DNA of 64,000 bases from Raphanus sativus (taxonomy: Eukaryota; Streptophyta; Magnoliopsida; Brassicales; Brassicaceae). The stretch covers positions 27,924,227-27,988,226 of the forward strand of contig NC_079514.1 in the NCBI RefSeq assembly GCF_000801105.2, in the 5' to 3' direction. The notes below the pieces were generated by a model, which was not told the DNA's origin, made no database searches, and saw only the letters and a program-made list of their open reading frames with translations. Made by a program: the position numbers and the translations under genes. This document shows positions 1 through 10,356 of this stretch, piece after piece (positions within the stretch are counted from its first letter, which is position 1; each line of letters starts with the position of its first letter).

Positions 1-123
1 CTAAAATAAGATATGCATATGATTACATGACTTTTGTTTTGAATGGACAACAAGTGATACCTCTTTAAGGATGACACTCTATATGTCCAAACAAAACACA
101 AGGTTAATGTTTTCCACATCTTT

Positions 124-591
124 TGGTCGATGATGCACACCATAGTGTGGCTAGACCATAATTTTCTTTTAGGTCAATGATGCATACCAATAGGTATGAC
201 TAGACCATATGAAGTAAAGGTCGATGATACGTACTCTTAAGTACGATTAGACCATAAAACAAAATCAATGGTCGATGATGTTCACCCTCAGGTGCAACTA
301 GATTTTTCACCCGTGATTCACGGTGATCATCCACGATGATCCGCGTTGATCTATGATCCATGATGATCCTCGATGATCCGCGATGATCTACGATGATCAG
401 TGATCCAAGGTGATCCACGGTGATCCTCGATGATCCACAGTGATCCACAATCACCGGTGATGGATGATGCGCACCACAGTGCAACTAAATCACGATCCGT
501 TTTATTTGGTCGAGAAAGTGTACCGAATGGTAGTACTAGACCATTAAACCGCATGGGTCGATGTAGCATACCATATGGTATGGCTAGACCA
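124..591 (+). repeat. Array of seven variable-arm hairpin repeats
   Basis: Seven units share a left flank like tggtcgatgatg and a right flank like ctagacca; TGGTC and GACCA can form an outer stem. Each encloses an inner hairpin with a 4-nt loop whose arms differ between units but stay complementary. Inner arms are: CACAC/GTGTG (136-149), CATACC/GGTATG (183-198), CGTACT/AGTACG (230-245), CACC/GGTG (283-294), GCAC/GTGC (471-482), TACC/GGTA (521-532) and CATACC/GGTATG (567-582). Units start at about 124, 172, 219, 269, 461, 507 and 556. The outer right arm is lost in units 4 and 5. The array lies upstream of the copia gag, so it may be part of that element's 5' leader; this is inference. Confidence 0.8.
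309..458. repeat. GATC-rich minisatellite of about 10 bp
   Basis: Short degenerate monomers of the form TGATCCRYGA are repeated more than a dozen times and sit between hairpin units 4 and 5. Spacing is mostly 10-11 bases with some variation. It reads open on the minus strand only because the repeat happens to avoid stops; no protein is implied. Confidence 0.8.
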
Positions 592-685
592 CGCACTCGT
601 CCATCCCAATATTTTCAAGGGATTTATAAATCAAACAAGTTAAGAGATGGATGAGTTATGAGAAAAATAAATTTCTAAAAGAATG

Positions 686-840
686 CAAACTGGCCGTGTG
701 GCCCTCTTATTTGTTTGCTGGCCGTGTGATCCTGATTGAATAATAGTCGTAAGGCATTGATCACGCAAAGATGGCCGTGTGATCATGAGTGGCCGAAAGG
801 CATTGATCACACACACAAGCCGTATGGCTTATTGTTTACA
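686..840 (+). repeat. Second block of short stem-loops (GGCC-N4-GGCC type)
   Basis: Several self-complementary segments are packed just before gag. GGCC-gtgt-GGCC lies at 692-703 and AAGCC-gtat-GGCTT at 827-840. GCC-gaaa-GGC at 792-801 is enclosed by GTGATCA (779-785) and TGATCAC (804-810). GTGATC at 726-731 pairs with GATCAC at 759-764. Similar ggccgaaggcc words recur near 2573-2583 inside the same element, so the motif belongs to the element rather than to one site. Confidence 0.6.
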
Positions 841-875
841 TACTGGCCGAGTGCCTTTTATTTCTTGGATAGCCA

Positions 876-1526
876 ATGGCATCAGAAATTGTATGTACTA
901 TCACAAATCATTTTGATATGATTCAGATGTCGAGACTCCATCACTCGGATTACCCAGCCCTTGATCTCAATGGAGACAATTACCTTGATTGGGCGATGCA
1001 CACTTCAGCAGATTTAAAGTCTAAAGGACTTGGGAAGTGTATCGAATACGGCAATGATACCCTTGCATATGAAAGACGTAGAGCTGTTTTGATAATGAGA
1101 AAGCATCTCGTGAAGGATATGTATGATGAGTGCAGCTACATCAACGATCCTTACGATCTCTGGTCGAGATTAAACACCATGTTCTTCGAGCCATTACTAG
1201 ATGAGTCCATGAAAGAATGGAAGGCTCTGAGGTTCCAGGATTATGAATCCGTGGATGACTATCACTTTGATCTTATGAGAATCACCTATAGTCTTAAACT
1301 ATGTGGTGAAGTGATAACAAACTATGACTTGTTAAGCAAGACTCGTGACATGATCCATTCAAAGGAAGTGTTGTTATCACAGAAGGCTAAAGGTTTCACA
1401 ACCTATTACGACCTTCTCTCATGCCTTTCAGCTCTTGAGGAAAAGAAGCAGAAAAGGAAAGTCAACTTCGACAAACTCGATTATGTTTTGGAGATAAGTG
1501 CCGAGTATCAATGTGAGATGATATAA
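876..1526 (+). pseudogene. Copia gag polyprotein fragment (UBN2-type)
   Basis: An open stretch of about 216 codons resembles the gag of plant Ty1/copia elements, the UBN2/retrotransposon gag family. The likely native start is the internal ATG at 927, because the segment beginning Met-Ser-Arg-Leu followed by a DYPALDLNGDNYLDWA-like stretch matches the family N-terminus, whereas the residues upstream do not. The product would be the particle-forming capsid protein. The frame ends early at 1526. A Gly/Arg-rich, RNA-binding-like tail typical of this gag is still readable in pieces around 1920-2045, showing the reading frame has been broken after the capsid part. Confidence 0.75.
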
Positions 1527-4500
1527 GGTGATGCTGAAGAAGCTAAGAAAAGAAAATTCGGGTGGACTCATATAGATGATGAGATTGGTTTATTCATTGA
1601 ATAGAGAACCAAATGTGAGCCACGTCCAAGATGTTATTATGGACTGGTCGGCTATTGTTTAAGCCTTTTGACATTCTGATTTCATACTTATGATTTGGTG
1701 TTTTGTTTTAAATATAATTTGTCATTCAAATTTCATAGCATTAATAAAAGTTTTTCTTTTATCTTGATTGATTTGCTTAAAAAATATTTTTTTTGATTGA
1801 CAAATGAGAATGAAAACTCGAGAAGAGTATATCTAGACCACCACGCCTAAGGCATGGCCTTAAGAGGCACGAAATTTATCACCTAAGACCCATTGAGAAA
1901 GACCCAAAATCCTTACTGGCCGTGGACAAGGATACCACAATAACCGTGGTTGTAGATCCAATCATGGCCGAGGAGGGAGTAAATGTCGAAGTGGCATTTT
2001 CAAGCCACCTCAAAATGGTTTCAATAATAAACCAATGGGCAAAGTAAATCAAAAGGAAATGTTCCTTTTAGTTTATGAAAATCGCCAAAGGCATACATAT
2101 AAAAGAGGTCGAGACTACATTCTCCCTACTGATCTAATACTATGCTAAGGATCAGTGTGATAAGGCATAAAAGCGTAGGTAACCAGTAAGGTTCACCAAC
2201 GAATTTATACACTTTATGGCATGACCGGATTAGCCATCTTGGTCCGAACTTGATCCAAAGTTTAAAATTACTAAGGCACAAAAGAGTTATCCCATAAAAT
2301 CTCACGTTGTGAAACATGTACACAAGGGAAACTCAGTAGGCTTCATTGTCCCAAGTAACACTATATAATCTGATCATGAGGGTAGTGAGGACAAAACCCG
2401 TGATCTATGAACAGACTACAAATTCGTGTACCATGGTCTATGACCATACTGGCCGTACAAGCATCACGTTTAGTGTCTCTACACAAACGGATTTTATACC
2501 ATGTTCATGAGGGGGAGAATAGACACTCCGTGTGGTCCATGACCATACTATAAAACCCGAACATGATAAGCCTGGCCGAAGGCCATAAGGCATTATAGCT
2601 TGGCCGTATAAGGCATAACCTATAAGGTTGAGACTTCAAAAGTCTATATGCTTGGGTACACCACAATAATACATGTATGAATGATAAGATACATCAGGCC
2701 ATATAAAGTGAGCATAGATATTCCCGTCTAAAGATGATAAAGGGTCATAATCCAGATATAGACCATCCTAAGAGTTTATGAATAAACCACCACATACCTA
2801 TGTGCCATCTAGGATGGAATACCTCATCTAATGATGAGATGAAAATCAGGAATATATGTTGGATAAGAGAACATAATCTTTCTCCCACGAATTCAATGAG
2901 ACCATGAGCCAAACAAAGGTGATCATATTGTGGCCAAGGTACACGGATTGCATACAAGATGAATCCTACTATCCAACATCATGGAGAAAGTTATAAGCTG
3001 GTAAACAGAAAGTGAAAGTGGAATGGTTTTAACCATCCAAGTCTTGGCAAAGATCCTCGGACCAGATATATATGTACTGGACGTCCATAAACAAAGAAAA
3101 AATGATAGCCAGACAGACCCGAAAGAATAACTAAGTCATACCAGCTTGGCACCTATATAAATGTCCTAGTAGAGACATAATCAAGTTGCTAGAAGTCTAT
3201 ACAAGATAGACCAGTATGTTCCATATACAAGGAACCTAGGATAGAAAGAGATAAAGTGCTCATAATGATAGATCCGGGTTCATGAAAAAGAAACCATACT
3301 AGACAATGAGATAAGACCGGCCGGTCCTAAGGTACAGGTATCATACAATGTAGCCTTGCAAACTACAAAGTATTCAATGATCCTGATAATAATAAAATCT
3401 CAATCAATTGTATCATGTCTAGAACGCGATAGAACGCGATGGAACATTATATAAGGTGTCGACACATACACACACTCATACGTGATAAAGAGAAAGCACT
3501 TGAGCATAAGAGATATGCGAGGATCACTAACCCACGTAAGAGTACTCATCATAGAGAAATGAATGGGACGTGGAGTTATAGTAAATAATGTATATGATGG
3601 GCGTATTGGCCAAATACATAAGTGAGACGCCATCTAACCAGTGAACAGATGAGTCTTGTGAGGAAAAGAAAATCGTGAGCTGTAGAACATGAAAGTACAG
3701 ACAAGTGGTCGTACATGTTGCTACATAAAGCATTCAAAAGGAATGGCTTGATCACACAAGGATACTCACAGGGACTAAGGAAAAAGGAAATGAATTCCTA
3801 GGTGGTGAATGCTACTACCCAATATCGAAATTAATAAAGATTTGGACATCTAAGGAAGATGTAGTAGACATTGGATATATCACTGGATATAAAGGTAACA
3901 TAAGATACCTTGAGAAATGAGAAAGAAGTTCTCATAGAACAACATCGTTCCTGCGTTGTTCATGGACTGAAATGCAGCTGCATACATATAAGACTAAGTG
4001 ATGCTTAGTAGAAAGTTCTATAAGAACGTTTCAGATCAGTCCATATAGTAGTCAATATATTCCTTGTGTTTATACTTAAAGAAAGGATGATTAAGATGAT
4101 TGATTCTTGGAAAGGCTATGAAGAGACTACGATGATCTATAGTAGAGATCATTAGCCGTATATGAATGTTGGGATCTATGATCCAACGTACCAAGAATAG
4201 ATTGATCAAATGGTCTGAGAATCCATCAGATTCACGACCAAAGAGAACCATACCGACTAGGATCATGTCCGACCTAGTTCGACCATAATCATCATTGGTC
4301 CTGACCAATCCATCCCGTCCAGCTTGTTCCGACCAGTTCCTCTAGGTCTTAAATCTGACCTAAACCATCCAAGTGAGAGGAACGTCCTATTGACCAAAAA
4401 GTGGCTTAGTTTTGATTAAACTTCAAACTATAACACAATAGCCACTTCATGAACAGACCGTGAACATATACTAAAAGTTCATAAAGAGTTTTGGTCAAAT

Positions 4501-4689
4501 GATATGAATAAGATATATAGTGGACAAGAACATAATCCTGATGGATTATGGATGATGTCATGATCCGGATAGATCATGGACATACAAAGACATTCATGGT
4601 CAAATTTATCTAAGAGAGATAAACCATATGATCCGAATGGGCCATGAATATCATGAAAGCATTTTGCTGATGCACAATCCGACCCACAC
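1527..4689 (+). other. Unresolved interior of the first copia element
   Basis: This 3.1-kb stretch lies between gag and RNase H, where protease, integrase and reverse transcriptase would be expected. All frames have frequent stops and I could not recognise integrase or RT motifs by eye. The Gly/Arg-rich gag tail can be read in pieces at 1920-2045. Words such as tggccgta...aaggcat and ggccgaaggcc recur, like those in the leader. No host gene is apparent. Confidence 0.5.
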
Positions 4690-5110
4690 AGTGCTAAGTC
4701 CTAAACCGGCTACGTTTTCACATATGGAGGCACAGTCATTTCATGGAGTTCAGTCAAGCAGATCATATCAGCCACATCATCCAATCACTCGGAAATATTG
4801 GCGATCCATGAAGCAAGTAGAGAGTGTGTCTGGTTGAGACTCACGACACACCATATTCGGACATCATGTGGGATCACAGATGGTAAGGATGGGCCGACCA
4901 TTCTTTATGAAGACAATGCGGCCTACATTGCTCAGCTCAAAGATGGATACATCAAGGGTGACAAGACCAAGCACGTTTTCCCAAGTTTTCTTCACCCATG
5001 ATCTACAGAAAGAAGGAGAGGTCAAGGTACTCCAAGTCAGATCAAGCGAGAACTCAGCCGACCTCTTCACTAAGGCATTACCAACTTGCACGCTAAGGAA
5101 GCTTATGTAG
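4690..5110 (+). pseudogene. Copia RNase H fragment
   Basis: Translated segments carry conserved copia RNase H words in order: TGYVFTYGGT, ISW, ATSSNHSEI, AIHEASRECVWLR, a LYEDNAA-type segment, and the C-terminal RSSENSADLFTKALPT. A stop lies before TGYVF, and the frame shifts around 4970-4985, so the product cannot be made intact. RNase H normally removes the RNA strand of the reverse-transcription hybrid. The fragment is followed by the purine tract and LTR in the expected order. Confidence 0.85.
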
Positions 5111-5305
5111 CAGATTGGTATGCATTCACTGAGAGACCTTTAGTGATATTCACTTCAGGGGGAGTAATGCGGCTGTACTCTTTTTCCTGTCCATGGCTTC
5201 CTTTTTTACCACATTGGGTTTTTGGGTTTACCATGGAAAGGTTTTAACGAGGCAGTATACCAAACGCATTACAAGCCCTAGATGGTTATGGCATTCAGGG
5301 GGAGT

Positions 5306-5541
5306 GTTGTAAACCATCCGGTTTAAGAATGCTTATAACCGACTTTGTATTAAACCGGCCATCCTTATGTGGATTGGGCTTTGTCTTATTTTGGTTTAAT
5401 GATGGCGACTTCTCTTAATGTTTAAGAGAGTCCCACATTGCTTATGAGATTTGTAATAGACGGTCTAAGCTCCATATATAAGGAGCCTTTTGTCTTTGAT
5501 ATTGAATAACACAACAACACCTTCACATCTTATTTACAACA
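5306..5541 (+). repeat. 3' LTR of the first copia element
   Basis: The segment begins TGTTGTAAACC directly after the purine tract (cattcaggggga) and ends ...TTTACAACA, so the ends form a short TGTTG/CAACA inverted pair as in copia LTRs. A TATA-like tccatatataaggag lies near 5471, compatible with an LTR promoter. Length is about 236 bp. The exact right end is a judgement from the CA dinucleotide. Confidence 0.7.
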
Positions 5542-6405
5542 ATAATAATAGGGAAAAAGATTTTATGTTAGTCAAAAGTCATAGTTTCTCATGTGTGAAA
5601 ACAACTCAAAAGAAACAATGGCAATTATGTGAATATGTTATTTGGGTAAGGTGCGTTCAGTATTTTCTGCATGACTTGTATAGGGTCAAATAGTGACGCG
5701 ATCCATTTTACAAATAAAAACTATAACAGACTCAAATCCCCAATTGATAACTTGAAAGTGACTCATATTACCAATTAATTTTTTCAAATCAGACACATAA
5801 ATTATCGTAGCCATTATGCTTCGAAAATAGTTATAAGATTTCGGGTTTGGTGGATGAATAAAATGAATGGAAGAAACATGTCTTATATATGATGAATGTG
5901 CCTAATTCGATTTGCATAATATCTTCGATAAATATGACATTAATTAACATATATATTTAACTTGTCAATCACTCAGTATATATACTGCCATAAGAGAAAA
6001 ATGAAAAATATATGCTAATTAATATCATAAATTTACCTTAAGAAACACTAACAACAATAAATATTGTCAAAACATTCTTCTTATGTGTAAACCCATTATT
6101 GGTATTGCTATTCAAAACCCACACGATCTCGGTTTAATATAAGTGCACTGGTATTTTATATGAGCTTACATTTATCATAATAATATCATTTTGTTAATCG
6201 ACCATTGATCATATTCAACTTAATAAACATAAATTTATACAAAATGTTCAACATCAACAAAATCGTGTTTAGGATCATGGTGACAAACAGGCTCCTCTTA
6301 AGTGCATGAATATACAAAAACATAAATGATAGAAAAAATGTTCAACATCAACCAAATCGTGTCTAGGATCATAAGCAATGAGACTTTTTCATTCTTTATT
6401 CTAGG
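5542..6405. other. AT-rich intergenic DNA with one small duplication
   Basis: No gene is visible. A segment of about 40 bp containing aatgttcaacatcaac and tcgtgt.taggatcat occurs at about 6242-6282 and again at about 6335-6375, a diverged direct duplication. Confidence 0.5.
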
Positions 6406-6414
6406 CCGTAGATA

Positions 6415-7157
6415 GAATTATTCTTGGGTTCATCCCTAGAATGAACTTAGAGGTTCACACAACCAATAGGAATCATTCATTTCACAACTGATATCTTTTT
6501 AAAAAAGGAAACAAAATATTATCAAGTTATTTTATGTTTTTAAATAAAAATGATAAAAATAAAAAAAAATAGTAATATATGCAAAAAAAAATTTAAAAAA
6601 ATTAAACACTAAATCTTAAAAATACCAAATCCTTAATCCTAAACAGAGTTTAGAGATTAAGATTAAGGGTTTAGTATTTTTAAGATTTATTGTTTTATTG
6701 TTTTAATGTTTAGTGTTTTTAATTTAAAATTTAGGATTATTCAAGTATTTAGGGTTTACCCAAGGGTTTAGGGTTTAGAGCTTAAGGTTTAGAGCTTAGG
6801 ATTTAGGGTTTAGTATTTCGATGATGGCGTTAAAATATCTAATATTTTTTGCATATACTAGAGTTTAGGGTTTAGAGTTTAAGATTATCCAAGGGTTTAG
6901 CGTATACCCAAGGGTTTAGGGTATACTCAAGGGTTTAGGGTTTAGGGATTATTTTTTTGACGATGTTAAAAGTATTTTTTTTAAATCATTTTTTGTAACT
7001 ACTATTATTATTTTTTTTATTTCTTTATTTTGTAAAACATAATATAATTTGGCAATATTTTGTTTCCTTTTTTAAAAAATATTAATTATGAAATGTTTGA
7101 TTCCTATTGTTTGGTGAATCTAAGGGTTCACCATAGGGGTGAACCCAAGAATAACTC
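6415..7157. mobile_element. Mutator-type MITE with 9-bp target duplication
   Basis: The ends are inverted: GAATTATTCTTGGGTTCA at the left and the complement of TGAACCCAAGAATAACTC at the right. The similarity continues inward for over 100 bp, including the pair ggaaacaaaatatt and aatattttgtttcc. The element is flanked by a perfect 9-bp direct repeat CCGTAGATA at 6406-6414 and 7158-7166. Long terminal inverted repeats plus 9-bp duplications are the hallmark of Mutator-like elements. No transposase reading frame is present, so it is non-autonomous. Confidence 0.88.
6640..6960. repeat. Degenerate telomere-like TTTAGGG repeats inside the MITE
   Basis: Many copies of tttagggtttag and variants (gggtttagcgtataccc, aagggtttagg) occur in the loop of the 6415-7157 element. 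They are irregular and mixed with AT-rich sequence, unlike a true telomere tract. They may form additional internal folding with cctaaaccc-like variants in the left half. Confidence 0.7.
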
Positions 7158-7166
7158 CCGTAGATA

Positions 7167-7543
7167 AAGAACGTATATGATCCAATGCACGTGTGAGAGT
7201 GTCTATAAAAGACTGCTTCATGTTTTCATTTTCACTAAGTATCCCCTTCTCTTGCAATTTTTTGTTAGGTTTAGTAAGTATATTATAAATCTTTTAACTA
7301 AAAGCAACTAAAAATTATTATATTTTATTCTTATATAGAAATAAAATAGTATAAAATTATTATAGTGAAAATGAAATTTAGTTATTAGAGTAAACTAATT
7401 AAAATACAATCAAATTAGAAAACTAAAATAAAAAAAATTACAGATGAGTACTTTATACTTTTAAAAATGAATGAACTTAAAATTAATTATAATAAAAATA
7501 TATATTTAAACTAAAATATTTTTAAGAGTTCCTATTTCTACAC
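7167..7543. other. AT-rich intergenic DNA
   Basis: No reading frame, RNA gene or clear repeat could be supported in this short AT-rich stretch. Confidence 0.4.
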
Positions 7544-7910
7544 ATAGCACAGAAAATAATCTAGTTACTCAAACGTAAATCTTAAAAGTTTATTTTTCAT
7601 AGTCAGATAAATTAACTTTTGTCAGTGTATAAATTAATATTATAGTGATTATATAGCCTATTTTAATAAAAATTAATGATGTGAGGAAAATAAATAAATA
7701 TATCTATTATGAACAAATTAGATAAATTATTTCTACGCATAGCGCAGAAAACCATCTAATTACTCAAATGTAAATCTTTATTTGTTATAGCCAGATAAAT
7801 TAACTTTTGTCAGTGTGTAAATTAATCTTATAGTGATTATATAGACACTTTTAATCAAAATTAATGACATGAGGAAAATAAATAATATATCTATTACAAA
7901 CAAATTATAA
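7544..7910. repeat. Diverged tandem duplication of about 190 bp
   Basis: Two successive copies start with tttctacacatagcacagaa (about 7546) and tttctacgcatagcgcagaa (about 7730). Both continue through gataaattaacttttgtcag, tagtgattatatag and tgaggaaaataaat. Each copy begins with a small hairpin (tttctRcRc...gcgcagaaa), followed by CTAG or CTAA. These resemble Helitron 3' ends, so this may be two stacked Helitron tails, but a matching 5' end was not found. Confidence 0.65.
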
Positions 7911-8543
7911 ATTATATATCTTATTAAAATAAAAGTACTATATAAAATTGAGATTTAGTTGAATATATATTTACGAAGTATGTCATATTTTGTTTTTGAT
8001 TTTTTAGAACTTTAATAAAACCAATAAACTAAAATATACTTTTACTTAATTTATTCATATTATCTAACAATATTCTTAATTTTAATATAAAATATTTTAA
8101 TTTTATAAAAAATAGAAAACATATTAATAAAAAAATTTAAGAAAATAAAATTTATAGAAAAATGATTAAATCATATAATTTTTATATTATAAAAATGTTA
8201 TACTAACAATTTATAAATAAAATATTTTATATTTTATTTATATGATACATAAATTGATTTTGATGTGTGATTTTATTTTATTATTTTTATTAATAAATAT
8301 TGAAAAATATTTAATGTTAACAAAAAATCTATAAGGAAATTTATTTTGGTTAAGATTTGTTCTATTAAAGAAGTCTATTATTTAAATTAGGAAAATACAT
8401 TAAATACTTAAATCTATCATTTAAATAAGGAAAAGAAAAAATTCTCTAATATCTTTGTTACCAAACAAAATTTAATTTTTTTAAAGACTCCTATCCCTAT
8501 TACCAAACAAAAGGTTAAAATACTTCTACTTTAATAAGATAGA
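7911..8543 (-). mobile_element. Helitron 5' end fragment
   Basis: Read on the minus strand, the segment starts at 8543 with TCTATCTTATTAAAGTAGAAG, the 5'-TC terminus typical of Brassicaceae Helitrons. Its 3' end to the left is uncertain; it may reach the duplication at 7544-7910. It abuts the next Helitron with no spacer. Confidence 0.55.
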
Positions 8544-9395
8544 CTAGATTTTGATCCGCGCTTTCAAAGCGCTGATTTATTTTTTGGTGAAAACTTTATA
8601 TAATCACATTTATATAATCCGTCTTGTATATACATTTATATAACCCGTTTCATATATATATTTTATATCCGAGTTTATTTTCGGTTAAAACTATATTGTA
8701 AATGTATTTTTAGGTTTTTAATTTTGAATTAGATATTTTAAATATAAATCAATATAACAGTTTTATAGTTTTGATCGGTGTTTTGAAACCTGACTCGGAC
8801 CTGCCGTTGAACGGATTACCGGTTGGTAACCCGATATTTTTAATATTGTGATTTTTTTAATGATAAGTAAAATTCGGTGATCATAAGTTGGGAATTTGTT
8901 TAAAATATATTTATATTTTTCAAAATTGTTTTAAATGATAATGATTGTTGTCAAACTTAATAATTTTAGAATTAACTAAAATCTTAAAGAATAACCGACA
9001 TGCTATTATTGAATTTAAATAACTTACCAGTCTAACCAAACTCATAACGGAACCAAACGACTTCACCGAAAACTTTAGTTCTTTTCGGCAGTATTCAACC
9101 CTATTATCATTTCAAATCAGAAAATAATCAATAGTAGATGAGATTAGATTTAGGAAAAAGCGGTTCAAAACCAAACCATTAAATAGTTTAAAAAACGACG
9201 CAGTTTTAAACATGACCGGTTGAAAAAAATACTAAAACGATGCAGTATCAAACATGGAAATAATCACAGACCGAAACTGAATTAGGAAACCGGCGCAGAA
9301 TGTCCACAATATCCTTAATGAATACAAAGGAAAGACTCTTTAGTAAGGGTAAAAAGAGTAAGAATACCAATATGCTTCTGCTTTAATAGTATAGA
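8544..9395 (-). mobile_element. Non-autonomous Helitron (852 bp)
   Basis: On the minus strand the element begins at 9395 with TCTATACTATTAAAGCAGAA and ends at 8544 with CTAG. Just inside that end is the hairpin GCGCTTTGAAAGCGC, the rolling-circle terminator structure. It has no Rep/helicase reading frame. Both ends directly touch neighbouring Helitron ends. Confidence 0.8.
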
Positions 9396-10300
9396 CTAGA
9401 TTTTGACCCGCGCTTTTAAAGCGCGGGTTTATTTTCATTTATTTTTTAAAAAAATTTACAAATATTTAATAAATGTCATATTTTCGTATATTTGTTTTTT
9501 TATAAAAGACTTAAGCTTTTTATCTTTCTTTATCGTGTTTCATTTTAAGTGAGTATAGGCCTGATCACAATATCCGGACCCGAAGAACCAACCCAAAACC
9601 GACCCAAAAATCAGGGTCCCGAACCCGATCAGACCCGGGGTAAATATCCGAATGAATTCTAAATTGCTATATCCGAAGAACCGATCTGAACCCGATCCGA
9701 ACCGAGGACCAAATGAGTACCCGAAGATACCCGGAATGTGAATATATATCTAAAAATATATGTTATAATTATATTTATAATTATTTTAATATTTTAAATT
9801 AATATCATAAGTTAACGATAGTAGTCATTTTAGTACTTTTGAGTATTTTTGGATAAAATATGATAGTTTGGATAAAAGTTTATCCAAAAAAACTGTATAG
9901 AATGGATATTTTTGGTTACTTTTGAATAATTTGGATACAAAAAATTGAACTGAATCAGATACTTTGGTTACTCTGAGTATAAATAACCGAACCCGTTTTA
10001 GATATTTTGGTTATTTGGTTATTTTTTAGGTTCTTATGCATGAGAACCGAACCCACCCGGACCCGGAAAGATCTGATTCGAACCCAGTCCGAAAAAAAAT
10101 AAAAATTGAATCTGATTTGTTAATCGGCCCAAATGACCCAAAAGAGATGATGTGGGCAATGGGCTGGATTTAAAAAAAATGACCCAATATAGATTTGTTA
10201 TTAATATTACTTGATTGCCCTTAATGAAATATGCAATGTTATTAAAGAAAGGGGTATTTTTAGTAAAAAAACCAATAGAATCCTGCTTTAATAGTATAGA
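9396..10300 (-). mobile_element. Non-autonomous Helitron (905 bp)
   Basis: Minus-strand 5' end TCTATACTATTAAAGCAGG lies at 10300 and the 3' CTAG at 9396. The terminal hairpin at 9407-9427 is a near-perfect CCCGCGCTTT/AAAGCGCGGG palindrome. The interior includes repeated cccgaacc-type words at about 9575-9740 and 10030-10090, common low-complexity sequence in Brassicaceae, and no gene. Confidence 0.83.
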
Positions 10301-10356
10301 TATATCACTTTGCAGGGTTAATGTTTCTTGACACGTAAAATCAACAAATCAACATA

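Larger units (their letters stand above)
1..5541 (+). mobile_element. Decayed Ty1/copia LTR retrotransposon, 5' end outside or unrecognised
   Basis: A gag-like reading frame near the left, RNase H motifs near 4700-5110, a purine tract (cattcaggggga) and a TG...CA long terminal repeat at the right give the order of a plus-strand copia element. No matching 5' LTR or primer-binding site is visible in the first 870 bases, so either the left LTR lies outside the window or it has decayed. Between gag and RNase H all frames are full of stops. The right boundary rests on the LTR end; the left boundary is only the window edge. Confidence 0.75.

Noticed and set aside
200..484. Open frames across the GATC repeats (both strands)
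   Set aside because: They consist of repeated DHRGS/HHGS-type residues created by the minisatellite; no start context or family resemblance.
124..591. Regular repeats with variable middles looked CRISPR-like
   Set aside because: The variable parts are self-complementary hairpins, units are irregularly spaced, no cas genes exist and the genome is plant nuclear DNA.
6640..6960. Interstitial telomere
   Set aside because: The repeats are irregular, short and confined to the loop of a MITE.
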